From NCBI RefSeq assembly GCF_003570725.1, contig NZ_QWVS01000016.1, forward strand, positions 124,001 to 188,000: a stretch of 64,000 nt of DNA, read 5' to 3'. Each line of letters opens with the position of its first letter. The stretch's first letter is position 1. This stretch comes from Peribacillus asahii (GTDB lineage Bacteria; Bacillota; Bacilli; Bacillales; DSM-1321). A program made the translations under genes and the position numbers. The notes under the pieces are model-generated. The model saw only the letters and a list, made by a program, of their open reading frames with translations, did not search any database and was not told where the DNA came from. Below, in pieces: positions 24,835 to 33,162 of this stretch.

Positions 24835-24985
24835 GATGAAATGTTTTTCGGACTTGTTTATTTAAGGAATGAAAGAGGGCGTCACTATATAATCAAACGA
24901 AAATTTGCTACACTATAAACATATTTTATTTAAGGCTTTGTTCATGAAAAGTGTCACAAAGCTTATAGGGAAGGGATCGTTATTT

Positions 24986-25729
24986 ATGTCCTTATTAGAT
25001 ATTAAAGACCTTGTCGGGGGTTATACAAAGACTCCTGTATTAAAAGGCATCAGTTTTACAATTCAACCGAACGAATTAGTCGGTTTAATTGGATTGAACG
25101 GGGCTGGAAAAAGTACGACAATTAAACATATTATTGGTTTAATGGAGCCTAAGAGCGGCAGTATTTCGATTGCTGGGAAAACTTTTTCGGAGGATCCAGA
25201 TGGTTATCGGAAGAAATTTACGTATATTCCGGAAACGCCGATTCTTTATGATGAATTAACACTTGAGGAGCATTTACGTTTAACGGCAATGGCTCATGGA
25301 ATTGAAGAAGCGGTCTATGAAAAGCGAATTGGTGTATTGCTGAAGGAATTTCGAATGGAAAAGCGGATGAAATGGTTTCCTGCTCATTTTTCCAAAGGGA
25401 TGAAACAAAAGGTGATGATTATGTGCGCCTTTTTAGTTCAGCCCTCGCTTTATATTGTCGATGAGCCGTTTTTAGGGCTGGATCCATTAGGGATTCAATC
25501 TTTGCTTGATTTAATGACGAAAATGAAAGAGAGTGGGGCAGGAATTTTAATGTCTACTCATATTTTAGCAACAGCGGAGCGCTATTGTGATTCCTTTGTT
25601 ATTCTACATAATGGTGAAATTCGAGCGAAAGGGAATTTAGAGCAGCTTCGTACTCAATTTGCGATGCCGGGAGCAACGCTTGATGATATTTATATTCAAT
25701 TGACGAAAGAAGATCATCGTCATGAATAG
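24986..25729 (+). CDS. ecsA: EcsA, ABC transporter ATP-binding subunit
   Basis: 247 residues from ATG 24986 (AAGGGA site); the frame is open further up but has no start of similar quality. The Walker A motif is GLNGAGKST at 36-44, the signature FSKGMKQKV, Walker B LYIVDEPFLG and the switch His lies in MSTHILA. EcsAB affects exoprotein processing, competence and sporulation in B. subtilis through an unknown substrate. It overlaps ecsB by 8 bases. Confidence 0.95.
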   Translation: MSLLDIKDLVGGYTKTPVLKGISFTIQPNELVGLIGLNGAGKSTTIKHIIGLMEPKSGSISIAGKTFSEDPDGYRKKFTYIPETPILYDELTLEEHLRLTAMAHGIEEAVYEKRIGVLLKEFRMEKRMKWFPAHFSKGMKQKVMIMCAFLVQPSLYIVDEPFLGLDPLGIQSLLDLMTKMKESGAGILMSTHILATAERYCDSFVILHNGEIRAKGNLEQLRTQFAMPGATLDDIYIQLTKEDHRHE

Positions 25730-26930
25730 CGGGCAGTTTTGGAAAGAGCGATTTGTCAGCTACAGCAAAGAAATGCAAAAGTATTTGCGTTATATTTTCA
25801 ATGGTCATCTAGTATTCGTAATGGTGATAGCCTTTGGGGGAGCAGCGTATTATTATAGCAACTGGGTAAAAACGTTGCATAGTGATTTTCCTGCTGTGCC
25901 GATTATGGCTGTTATTTTGGCGCTTCTTGTGACACGAAGTCCGATTCATACGTTTTTAAGAGAAGCGGATACCGTGTTTATTTTACCTGTTGAAACGCAG
26001 TTAAAGGCTTATTTTACACGTTCTATCTTATTAAGCTGGTTTTTGCAAAGCTATATGTTGCTGCTTGTATTAGCGGCCTTAATGCCGATGTATGCGAAAG
26101 TGACAGGCTCAGGCATGAACGATTTTGTGACCGTGCTGATTGTGTTATTGCTTGTAAAAATAATCAACTTGAATACTCATTGGCACGTGTTGAAGTATCA
26201 AGAGGTTTCCACAAGTCGTATCGATGTATTGCTTCGTTTTGTTATTAATGTAGTATTGCTGTATGTTGTATTGGATAAAGCGTCCATTTGGGTGTCTGTC
26301 CTTATCTTATGTATTTTGCTTGGCTTGTTTGCTTATTATCACGGAGCTACTCGTCAAAAAGCTTTGCAATGGGAGCGGTTAGTGGCACTCGAAAGCAAAC
26401 GGCTGCAAGCTTTTTACAAGCTTGCCAATTTGTTTACCGATGTACCAAGCTTAGGAAGCAAAGTGGCGAGAAGAAAGTGGTTAGACTTTGTTTTATCCTT
26501 TATTCCATATAAACAATCTTCAACATATATGTACTTATATGGGCGTACATTTTTACGGGCGAATGATTATGCAGGTTTGTTAGTTCGTTTAACCCTGGTT
26601 GGTTCCGTTATTTTAGTTGTACTATCCAATCAATGGGCGTATTTATTTGTTGTTGTTTTATTCTTATTTATAACAGCGATTCAATTGTTACCAGTATGGA
26701 AAGTACATGAATGGAAAATTTGGGTTTCATTGTATCCGTTACCGGCTAACATGCGCGAGGCAACGGTTATTCGATGGATTTCTTACTTTTTATCACTAGA
26801 AGCTGTGATATTTGTTGTTGTGTTGCTTTGTAAAGGTGAAGGGATGAGTGCGGGACTTGCGCTAATAGCCGGTATTCTGTTCATTGTTGGCTTTAAAAGC
26901 TATGCGGTGAAAAAAATAAGAACGTTTTAA
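25722..26930 (+). CDS. ecsB: EcsB, ABC transporter membrane subunit
   Basis: 402 residues with about six to eight membrane helices in two groups (near 25-70 and 100-215, then 285-400) around a cytoplasmic loop. It begins MNSGQFWKERFVSYSKEMQKY, as EcsB proteins do (key: W..R...Y..E..KY). ATG 25722 overlaps the end of ecsA, so translation is coupled. A strong hairpin follows, so ecsC is not co-transcribed by simple read-through. Confidence 0.93.
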   Translation: MNSGQFWKERFVSYSKEMQKYLRYIFNGHLVFVMVIAFGGAAYYYSNWVKTLHSDFPAVPIMAVILALLVTRSPIHTFLREADTVFILPVETQLKAYFTRSILLSWFLQSYMLLLVLAALMPMYAKVTGSGMNDFVTVLIVLLLVKIINLNTHWHVLKYQEVSTSRIDVLLRFVINVVLLYVVLDKASIWVSVLILCILLGLFAYYHGATRQKALQWERLVALESKRLQAFYKLANLFTDVPSLGSKVARRKWLDFVLSFIPYKQSSTYMYLYGRTFLRANDYAGLLVRLTLVGSVILVVLSNQWAYLFVVVLFLFITAIQLLPVWKVHEWKIWVSLYPLPANMREATVIRWISYFLSLEAVIFVVVLLCKGEGMSAGLALIAGILFIVGFKSYAVKKIRTF

Positions 26931-26937
26931 GAGCACA

Positions 26938-26977
26938 AGAGGTCACCCAAAAGTTTACTTTCGGGTGACTCTTTTAA
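26938..26977 (+). terminator. ecsAB terminator
   Basis: GGTCACCC pairs with GGGTGACT (part of a longer GAGGTCACCC/GGGTGACTC stem) and is followed by TTTTAA. Confidence 0.85.
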
Positions 26978-27015
26978 TTATGGTTAGTACTATATGTACT
27001 GTGGAACTGAATGAA

Positions 27016-27042
27016 CTAGGTCTATAATAGCCTTTATAGACA
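27016..27042 (+). promoter_or_regulatory. promoter/operator of MFS gene
   Basis: TATAAT lies inside the inverted repeat TCTATAA...TTATAGA, so a repressor could cover the -10 box. A matching -35 box is not clear. Confidence 0.35.
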
Positions 27043-27057
27043 AAAAGGGGAATTTTT

Positions 27058-28263
27058 ATGAATTATACAAACACATCAAAAATATGGACGATGCCTTTCT
27101 TTGTGGCCCTCATTAACAATTTTTTTCTTTTTATTGTTTATTATTCTCTTATAACTATTTTACCTGTTTATGTAATAAGGGAGTTAAAAGGGTCAGAGGT
27201 ACAGGCTGGTCTTATGATGACTATATTTATGCTATCAGCGATTCTTGTTCGTCCATTCTCTGGAAAGATTATTGATGTACTAGGGAAGCGGAAAACACTA
27301 ATTGTTGCTGAGTTGTTTTTTGGTCTTTCTACTTTTTTATATTTATGGGTGGATGACTTGTATTTATTGTTGGCCTTACGCTTTTTTCATGGAATATGGT
27401 TTAGTATTGTAACGACTGTACTAATTGCCATTGCTAATGATATTGTGCCAGATAAAAGAAAAGGGGAAGGTCTTGGTTATTTTGCTATGTCCATGAACCT
27501 AGCTGTCGTAGTAGGTCCATTTATTGCCTTAACGGCCGTTCAATTTTTTCCATATCAATCGTTATTTTTAGGCCTCGCTGTTGCTATAGTGATTGCCTTT
27601 CTAGGTTCGTTTAGTATAAAAGTTTCAGAAAATCGACCAATCATTATAGAGCGCAAACCTTTATCTATTCATGATTTATTTGAAGTCCGGGCGATTCCGA
27701 TTGCCATTGTTGGGTGTTTAACTGCCTTTTCTTATTCAAGTATTATGTCTTTTATTTCTGTTTATGCAGAAGGTGAGGGTGTATTTGAATATGTAAGCTT
27801 ATTCTTTGTTGTCTTTGCTTCAGCGATGATTCTTGTTCGTCCGTTTACTGGTCGACTCTATGATCGACGAGGACCGAACTATGTGATTTACCCTTCCTTT
27901 ATTTTCTTTGCAATCGGCTTATTCGTATTAAGTAGTATGCATTCAGTAACAATGTTGCTTATAGCCGGAGCACTGATAGGGATGGGCTATGGATCAATCG
28001 TACCTTGTTTCCAAACACTGGCGATCCAATCTGCTGAGAAACATCGAAGCAGTCATGCTACATCGACTTTCTTCACGTTGTTCGATTCTGGGATGGCTGC
28101 AGGTGCATTCGTGTTAGGAATTATTTCATCCTATCTTGGCTATTCGATGCTTTATATCATCTGTGGCATCATAGTCGTCATAACCATTCCTGTATATAAA
28201 CAACTGTCTAGTCGCAAACGTAAGGATGAAAGAATAGTTGACTCACAAAGAGAAGGGGCATAA
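27058..28263 (+). CDS. MFS transporter, DHA1-type efflux
   Basis: 401 residues, 12 membrane helices. The MFS motif between helices 2 and 3 reads RPFSGKIIDVLGKRKTLI, and a related RPFTGRLYDRRGPNYVIY lies between helices 8 and 9. The tail is basic. Likely a proton-driven drug or metabolite exporter; the substrate cannot be told. It sits between ecsB and ecsC, behind the ecsAB terminator and with its own ribosome site AAAAAGGGG, so it looks like an insertion in the ecs cluster. Confidence 0.85.
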   Translation: MNYTNTSKIWTMPFFVALINNFFLFIVYYSLITILPVYVIRELKGSEVQAGLMMTIFMLSAILVRPFSGKIIDVLGKRKTLIVAELFFGLSTFLYLWVDDLYLLLALRFFHGIWFSIVTTVLIAIANDIVPDKRKGEGLGYFAMSMNLAVVVGPFIALTAVQFFPYQSLFLGLAVAIVIAFLGSFSIKVSENRPIIIERKPLSIHDLFEVRAIPIAIVGCLTAFSYSSIMSFISVYAEGEGVFEYVSLFFVVFASAMILVRPFTGRLYDRRGPNYVIYPSFIFFAIGLFVLSSMHSVTMLLIAGALIGMGYGSIVPCFQTLAIQSAEKHRSSHATSTFFTLFDSGMAAGAFVLGIISSYLGYSMLYIICGIIVVITIPVYKQLSSRKRKDERIVDSQREGA

Positions 28264-28484
28264 TTGTTTTGAATTTGCTCGTAAACTAGCTTCAAGGAGT
28301 AAAGGATCAAGCCTTTTGGAGAAGAGGTGCATAGGCTGATATGTTAGGATGGTAATAAGGGCAAAAACATAATTTATCGATAAGAGATATAGATTTAGGA
28401 AATAAGGTTCTTTATGTCTTCGCTGCTGGGCGAGGGCTTTTTTTAACTCTGCAAGTTCAAGTAGAATGAATGGAGGGAGTAACA

Positions 28485-29189
28485 ATGGAACGCTATGAAC
28501 AAGAAGTATGGCAAGAAGTAATCGCTTGGAAAAAGAAAATGTTTCATAAGCCGAGTACATTTGAACGCATTTCGAAAAAAACACAGGGGAAAATTAATCA
28601 ATATATTCCTGAAAAAGTACATCGAGCTATAACGGAAAGTATCAAAGGACTTGTTGAAGGGGTGCTGTCAGGCTCTTCTTATATTTCAAAAGAGAAACAG
28701 GTAGAGATGTTATCTCTGCAACAAAAAGAAGAATGGATTAAGGAGACGATTTCGACGTACCGAAAAACGGCAGTAGTAGAGGGGGCTGGAACAGGAGCTG
28801 GCGGTTTGTTCCTAGGGTTAGCTGATTTTCCTTTGCTGCTCAGTATTAAAATGAAACTATTATTTGAAATGGCTCGTTTATATGGTTTTGATGCGAACAA
28901 ATATGAAGAACGATTATTTATTTTATATGTATTTCAGCTTGCTTTTTGCAGCGATGAAAAAAGAGCCGAAACACTTCAGGTTATTGAACGATGGGGCGAA
29001 GCAACCGATATTGATTGGCAAGTGCTGCAGCAGGAATATCGGGATCATATTGATTTAGTGAAGATGTTTCAGCTCATTCCAGGAATCGGAGCGGTAGTAG
29101 GAGCATATGCGAATCGTCAACTAATTGACCAATTAGGAGAAACGGCGATGAATTGCTATCGTATTCGATTGATTGCTCAGGAAAGGTAA
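28485..29189 (+). CDS. ecsC: EcsC-family protein
   Basis: 234 residues from ATG 28485 (GGAGGGA site). It has the EcsC-domain glycine-rich hydrophobic stretch VVEGAGTGAGGLFLGLADFP and later IPGIGAVVGAYANRQLI. It is expected at the membrane. In B. subtilis ecsC follows ecsB directly; here an MFS gene lies between. Its function is unknown, and its role with EcsAB is not required for their phenotype in B. subtilis as far as I recall. Confidence 0.88.
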   Translation: MERYEQEVWQEVIAWKKKMFHKPSTFERISKKTQGKINQYIPEKVHRAITESIKGLVEGVLSGSSYISKEKQVEMLSLQQKEEWIKETISTYRKTAVVEGAGTGAGGLFLGLADFPLLLSIKMKLLFEMARLYGFDANKYEERLFILYVFQLAFCSDEKRAETLQVIERWGEATDIDWQVLQQEYRDHIDLVKMFQLIPGIGAVVGAYANRQLIDQLGETAMNCYRIRLIAQER

Positions 29190-29197
29190 AACGAAAC

Positions 29198-29319
29198 TAT
29201 CGTACAGGGTTCTATCGAATCGACATCTTACATGAGCAAAATCTGATAGCGGCCATGGAGGCAGTGTCTTATTAGGGGGATTACTATTTATTGAAGTGGA
29301 TGAACAAGTTCAAGTGTAA
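29198..29319 (+). pseudogene. possible frameshifted gene remnant
   Basis: After ecsC one frame reads YRTGFYRIDILHEQNLIAA and stops at 29273. Another frame then reads GSVLLGGLLFIEVDEQVQV and stops at 29317. Both look protein-like and join at about 29262, as expected for a decayed small gene. No family is recognised. Confidence 0.25.
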
Positions 29320-29322
29320 GAA

Positions 29323-29374
29323 AAATAGGGTATTTACATATTAGCTATGTCTAATACGTAAATACCTTATTTAA
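29323..29374. terminator. bidirectional terminator ecsC/hmoB
   Basis: AAATAGGGTATTTACATATT pairs with the complementary arm ending AAATACCTTATTT around a short loop; T runs on both strands. Confidence 0.88.
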
Positions 29375-29388
29375 ATGGAAGTTTTACT

Positions 29389-29898
29389 TTATTCTTTGTC
29401 TTTCGAAACCATGGAATACTTTGTAATGTATGGTGTGCTAGAAAAGAGGTGCCCAGTAGAAGTTGGTTTTGTTTTTTCGGTATTATGCGCTTCTTTAAAG
29501 GATTGAGAACGTGTCCACTTATCGAAATCGCTTTCCTTTTCCCATACCGTTAAAATGACATACGTATCTGATTTAATTGGACGTAGAACTCGCATAGCGA
29601 TAAAGCCTGGTTCTTTCTCAATTAAGCCTGCTCGGTTTTTAAACTGATATTCTAAGTTCGGCCGCCCTTCTTCGGTAACAGGAATATTATTCATGACAAC
29701 AAAACCATGGTCCTGTAATTCTCCTTTTCCTTCCACGATCTCATAGCGGCGCGGTGAGGCAAAGACCGTTTTGCCGGATGTTTCATGCAATAGCAAAGTG
29801 TTCTGAGGATTTTGCATTAAAAAGATTTTTTCATTTGGATGTTTGTTCTTTTTAATCTTTAAAAAGTCATACGTTCCTGTTGTCATATATACATTCAT
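29389..29898 (-). CDS. hmoB: HmoB, haem-degrading monooxygenase
   Basis: 169 residues (YhgC/HmoB near 166). The C-terminal ABM domain holds NRAGLIEKEPGFIAMRVLRP and VILTVWEKESDFDKWTRS, with the SFKEAH helix (His) typical of IsdG/HmoB enzymes. HmoB opens haem with release of iron. The ATG at 29898 follows GAGGTGA. It is divergent from hemE, which links haem breakdown and synthesis in place; in B. subtilis pbpF lies between them. Confidence 0.9.
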   Translation of the reverse strand: MNVYMTTGTYDFLKIKKNKHPNEKIFLMQNPQNTLLLHETSGKTVFASPRRYEIVEGKGELQDHGFVVMNNIPVTEEGRPNLEYQFKNRAGLIEKEPGFIAMRVLRPIKSDTYVILTVWEKESDFDKWTRSQSFKEAHNTEKTKPTSTGHLFSSTPYITKYSMVSKDKE

Positions 29899-30113
29899 AA
29901 ACTCACCTCAAGTCAGTATTCTTTCCTATATATTATCAAGAAATTCCATAATAATGAAAGCGTTTTAGAATGTTCACAAGTTGTCTATATTTATCTTTAT
30001 GAAATGGCGAGCATTAATGTGTTACGATTTGAAATTCTCTTTTCATCTGATATTCTATTGTAGGTGAATATAAAAAATATAAATACTTTGACATGCTTGA
30101 AAGGTGGATTTGA

Positions 30114-31157
30114 ATGTCTAAGGAAATTACGAATGATACATTTTTAAGAGCGGCACGCGGGGAAAAGACAGATCATGTACCGGTTTGGTATATGCGTCAA
30201 GCAGGTCGTTCGCAGCCTGAATATCGAAAAATAAAAGAGAAATACTCTCTATTTGAAATTACGCATCAGCCGGAACTAGCAGCTTATGTAACTAGATTAC
30301 CAGTTGAACAGTATGGTGTAGATGCGGCAATTCTTTATAAAGATATTATGACACCGCTTCCAGCAATCGGTGTAGATGTAGATATAAAAGCAGGAATCGG
30401 CCCTGTCATTGAAAATCCGATTCGTTCACTGCAAGACGTAGAAAAATTAGGTGAATTACACCCTGAACAAGATGTTCCTTACGTTTTAGATACGATTAAA
30501 CTATTAACAACAGAGCAGTTATCCGTTCCTTTAATTGGTTTTTCAGGTGCTCCTTTTACGATTGCTTCTTATATGATTGAAGGCGGTCCATCGAAAAACT
30601 ACAATAAAACAAAAGCGTTTATGTATGCAGAACCTAAAGCTTGGTTCGCCTTGATGGATAAATTAGCTGATACGATTATCGTATATGTGAAGGCTCAAAT
30701 TCAAGCAGGCGCAAAAGCTGTGCAAATTTTTGATTCTTGGGTAGGTGCCTTAAATGTAGCGGATTACCGCGTATTTATAAAACCTGTGATGGAGCGAATT
30801 TTCTCATCTCTACGTGAAGAGAATGTTCCATTAATTATGTTCGGAGTTGGTGCGAGTCATCTAGCACTGGAGTGGAACGACCTGCCGCTTGATGTAGTTG
30901 GCTTGGATTGGCGTCTACCAATCTCGCAGGCAAGAAACATGGGAATACACAAGACTGTACAAGGAAATCTAGATCCAGCTATTCTACTAGCACCTTGGGA
31001 AGTTATTGAAGAACGAGCAAAAGCAATCCTCGATGAAGGTATGGCACAAGATGGATACATCTTTAATCTTGGACACGGTGTGTTCCCTTCTGTGAATCCG
31101 GATGTTTTAAAACGATTAACGAATTTTATTCATGAATATTCTGCTAGTCAAAAATAA
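30114..31157 (+). CDS. hemE: uroporphyrinogen decarboxylase HemE
   Basis: 347 residues. The N-terminal substrate-site motif is [51 protein letters not shown] and the C-terminal [14 protein letters not shown] are all family hallmarks. It removes four carboxyl groups from uroporphyrinogen III to give coproporphyrinogen III in the cytoplasm. GGTGG precedes ATG 30114. HemH follows 37 bases later, so they form an operon. Confidence 0.97.
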   Translation: MSKEITNDTFLRAARGEKTDHVPVWYMRQAGRSQPEYRKIKEKYSLFEITHQPELAAYVTRLPVEQYGVDAAILYKDIMTPLPAIGVDVDIKAGIGPVIENPIRSLQDVEKLGELHPEQDVPYVLDTIKLLTTEQLSVPLIGFSGAPFTIASYMIEGGPSKNYNKTKAFMYAEPKAWFALMDKLADTIIVYVKAQIQAGAKAVQIFDSWVGALNVADYRVFIKPVMERIFSSLREENVPLIMFGVGASHLALEWNDLPLDVVGLDWRLPISQARNMGIHKTVQGNLDPAILLAPWEVIEERAKAILDEGMAQDGYIFNLGHGVFPSVNPDVLKRLTNFIHEYSASQK

Positions 31158-31194
31158 ATAATGGAATGTAGACGAATCTAAAGAGGTGACATTA

Positions 31195-32124
31195 GTGGCA
31201 AGGAAGAAAATGGGGCTTTTAGTTATGGCCTATGGAACACCCAACAAAGAAGAAGATATTGAAAGATATTATACGCATATTAGGCATGGCAGAAGACCGT
31301 CGGACGAATTGCTGGAAGATTTAAAAGGAAGATATAAGGCGATTGGCGGCTTATCTCCGCTTGCACGTATTACGGAAGGGCAAGCAGAAGGGCTTGAAAA
31401 ACGTTTAAATGAGATTCAAGATGAGATTGAATTTAAAGCGTATTTAGGACTCAAGCACATCGAGCCGTTTGTCGAAGACGCAGTGAAACAAATGGCTGAT
31501 GATGGAATTACAGAAGCGGTAAGTATTGTATTAGCACCGCATTTTTCAACTTTCAGTGTTAAATCTTATAATGGACGTGCTCAAGATGAAGCAGCAAAGT
31601 ACGGTCTAAAAATTACTTCTGTTGAAAGCTGGTATGACGAGCCGAAATTTATTCAGTTTTGGGTCGATGAGCTAAAAGATGTCATTAATCGCATGACGGC
31701 AGAAGAACGTGACAATTATGCATTAATTGTTTCGGCTCATAGCTTACCAGAAAAAATTCTTCAATTAGGCGACCCGTATCCAAAGCAGTTAGAAGAAACC
31801 GCTCAACTGATTGCTGAAGGTGCAGGCGTTTCAAATTATGCAGTCGGCTGGCAAAGTGCTGGACAAACACCAGAACCTTGGCTTGGCCCGGATGTTCAGG
31901 ATTTAACGAGAGATTTATATGAGGAAAAAGGATATAAAGCGTTTATTTATATCCCAGTTGGATTTGTATCGACGCATTTAGAAGTTCTCTATGATAATGA
32001 TTATGAATGTAAAGTCGTAACGGATGAAATTGGAGCGAGCTATTATCGACCTGCTATGCCGGATGTGCAGCCAGCGTTCATTGATGCTTTAGCAACAATT
32101 GTGTTAAATAAATTACAAGGATAA
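31195..32124 (+). CDS. hemH: coproporphyrin III ferrochelatase HemH (CpfC)
   Basis: 309 residues from GTG 31195 (AAAGAGGTGA before it); the GTG at 31186 lies in that site. It begins [35 protein letters not shown] (iron-site His) and [16 protein letters not shown] are present. In Gram-positive bacteria this enzyme inserts iron into coproporphyrin III. In B. subtilis hemY follows in the operon, but no hemY is seen here. Confidence 0.97.
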   Translation: MARKKMGLLVMAYGTPNKEEDIERYYTHIRHGRRPSDELLEDLKGRYKAIGGLSPLARITEGQAEGLEKRLNEIQDEIEFKAYLGLKHIEPFVEDAVKQMADDGITEAVSIVLAPHFSTFSVKSYNGRAQDEAAKYGLKITSVESWYDEPKFIQFWVDELKDVINRMTAEERDNYALIVSAHSLPEKILQLGDPYPKQLEETAQLIAEGAGVSNYAVGWQSAGQTPEPWLGPDVQDLTRDLYEEKGYKAFIYIPVGFVSTHLEVLYDNDYECKVVTDEIGASYYRPAMPDVQPAFIDALATIVLNKLQG

Positions 32125-32257
32125 AAAAGGGATGACTGTCCAATATAGGTGGGATGGTCATTCTTTTTTTGAGGATAAAGCTTTTGATGTGTTTTTGTTG
32201 TCTAGTTTTAGCGTTTGTGTTTTTTGTAAGGTGGGAATGTTAGAAAAGATTGCAGAC
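32125..32257. other. spacer after hemH
   Basis: GGGATGACTGTCC...GGGATGGTCATTCTTTTTTTG gives a weak hairpin (ATGAC/GTCAT) with T run right after hemH, a likely terminator. The rest has no gene. A short frame on the other strand runs through the palindrome and is not credible. Confidence 0.45.
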
Positions 32258-32401
32258 GATTTTTGGCTCATTTTAGCTCTGTGACCATGAAACGCAGGAG
32301 AAAGCGAGCTTTCTCCAAGCGTTTCATGGTCACAGAGCAACCTTTCAGCAGAGCTGAAAGGCGTTCGAAACCACGGTTTCGAACGAAATGAGCCAAAAAT
32401 C
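32258..32401. repeat. 144-bp nested palindrome able to fold as a cloverleaf
   Basis: The outer arms 32258-32273 and 32386-32401 are perfectly complementary (16 bp; GATTTTTGGCTCATTT on the left). Inside are three perfect hairpins. Hairpin 1 spans 32276-32338: 20 bp starting GCTCTGTGACC, then 8 bp and loop CGAG. Hairpin 2 spans 32341-32361: CCTTTCAGC/GCTGAAAGG. Hairpin 3 spans 32362-32385: CGTTCGAAACC/GGTTTCGAACG. Nothing coding is seen. It may be a mobile palindromic repeat or a structured element. Confidence 0.9.
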
Positions 32402-32476
32402 AATAGTGCCTTATCAAGTCTTTTGAAAAGTGCTTGCTTTGAAAAATAAAATTTGTTACTATCATAAAGAACCGAA

Positions 32477-32499
32477 TGACTAATTTCGAAAAATGGTCA
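32477..32499. promoter_or_regulatory. YhgD-type operator, site 1
   Basis: Inverted repeat TGAC.........TGGTCA of 23 bp, 15 bases before the TetR gene. It matches a second site before yhgE (33118-33140) at about 16 of 23 positions. Confidence 0.65.
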
Positions 32500-32513
32500 G
32501 TGAGAGGTGACAT

Positions 32514-33092
32514 ATGTCTATTGATCGTAAACAACTCATTTTAGAAGCGGCTACGAAGTCTTTTTCGTTGTTTGGATATAAGGCGACCACAATGGATCAA
32601 GTAGCAAAAATTGCGAATGTTGGAAAAGGGACGATTTATACTTTTTATGCGAATAAAGAGCAGCTATTTAAAGAGATTGTACTGCAGATGATTGAGGAAA
32701 TGAAGCAGGAGGCTGAACAAGCCATCCAACCTGAATTAAGCTTCAAGGAGAATTTACATCGAGCCGTATACCGTATTCTTGAATTTAGGAAAGAGCATCA
32801 ACTATCGCTTAAATTAGTTCAAGAAGAAAAGGAAATAGGAACACCAGCGGTTCAAGAGATGCTTAATGAAGTAGAACTTGCTATTGTTTCGTATTTGAAG
32901 GAAAAAATTTCGATAGCTATAGAGAAAAAGTATATACGCCCATGTAATTCTGAAATGACCGCTTTTGTCATGTTCAAGCTATATTTAGCACTTATTTCTG
33001 ATTGGGAGCGAAATCATAGGCCTCTCGAAAAAAAAGAAATAGCTGAACTACTTGAGTTATATTTATTTACTGGATTGTCGATTACTCCGTGA
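32514..33092 (+). CDS. yhgD: TetR/AcrR-family regulator YhgD
   Basis: 192 residues with an N-terminal TetR helix-turn-helix at about 10-50 (FGYKATTMDQVAKIANVGKG, then TIYTFYANKEQLF). The C-terminal half is a helical ligand and dimer domain. The gene precedes yhgE as in B. subtilis. Matching palindromes lie before both genes, which points to autoregulation and control of yhgE. GAGAGGTG precedes ATG 32514. Confidence 0.9.
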   Translation: MSIDRKQLILEAATKSFSLFGYKATTMDQVAKIANVGKGTIYTFYANKEQLFKEIVLQMIEEMKQEAEQAIQPELSFKENLHRAVYRILEFRKEHQLSLKLVQEEKEIGTPAVQEMLNEVELAIVSYLKEKISIAIEKKYIRPCNSEMTAFVMFKLYLALISDWERNHRPLEKKEIAELLELYLFTGLSITP

Positions 33093-33117
33093 TAATCCAT
33101 ATTTTTTTGCATGATTA

Positions 33118-33140
33118 TGACCGATTGAACGAAATGGTCA
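33118..33140. promoter_or_regulatory. YhgD-type operator, site 2
   Basis: TGACC...AAATGGTCA, 23 bp, between yhgD and yhgE; the same layout as site 1 at 32477. Confidence 0.65.
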
Positions 33141-33162
33141 ATCGTATTTAGGGGGGAATACT

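Noticed and set aside
32158-32403. 81-codon minus-strand frame through the nested palindrome
   Set aside because: Its sequence is the product of reading hairpin arms; no ribosome site or family resemblance.
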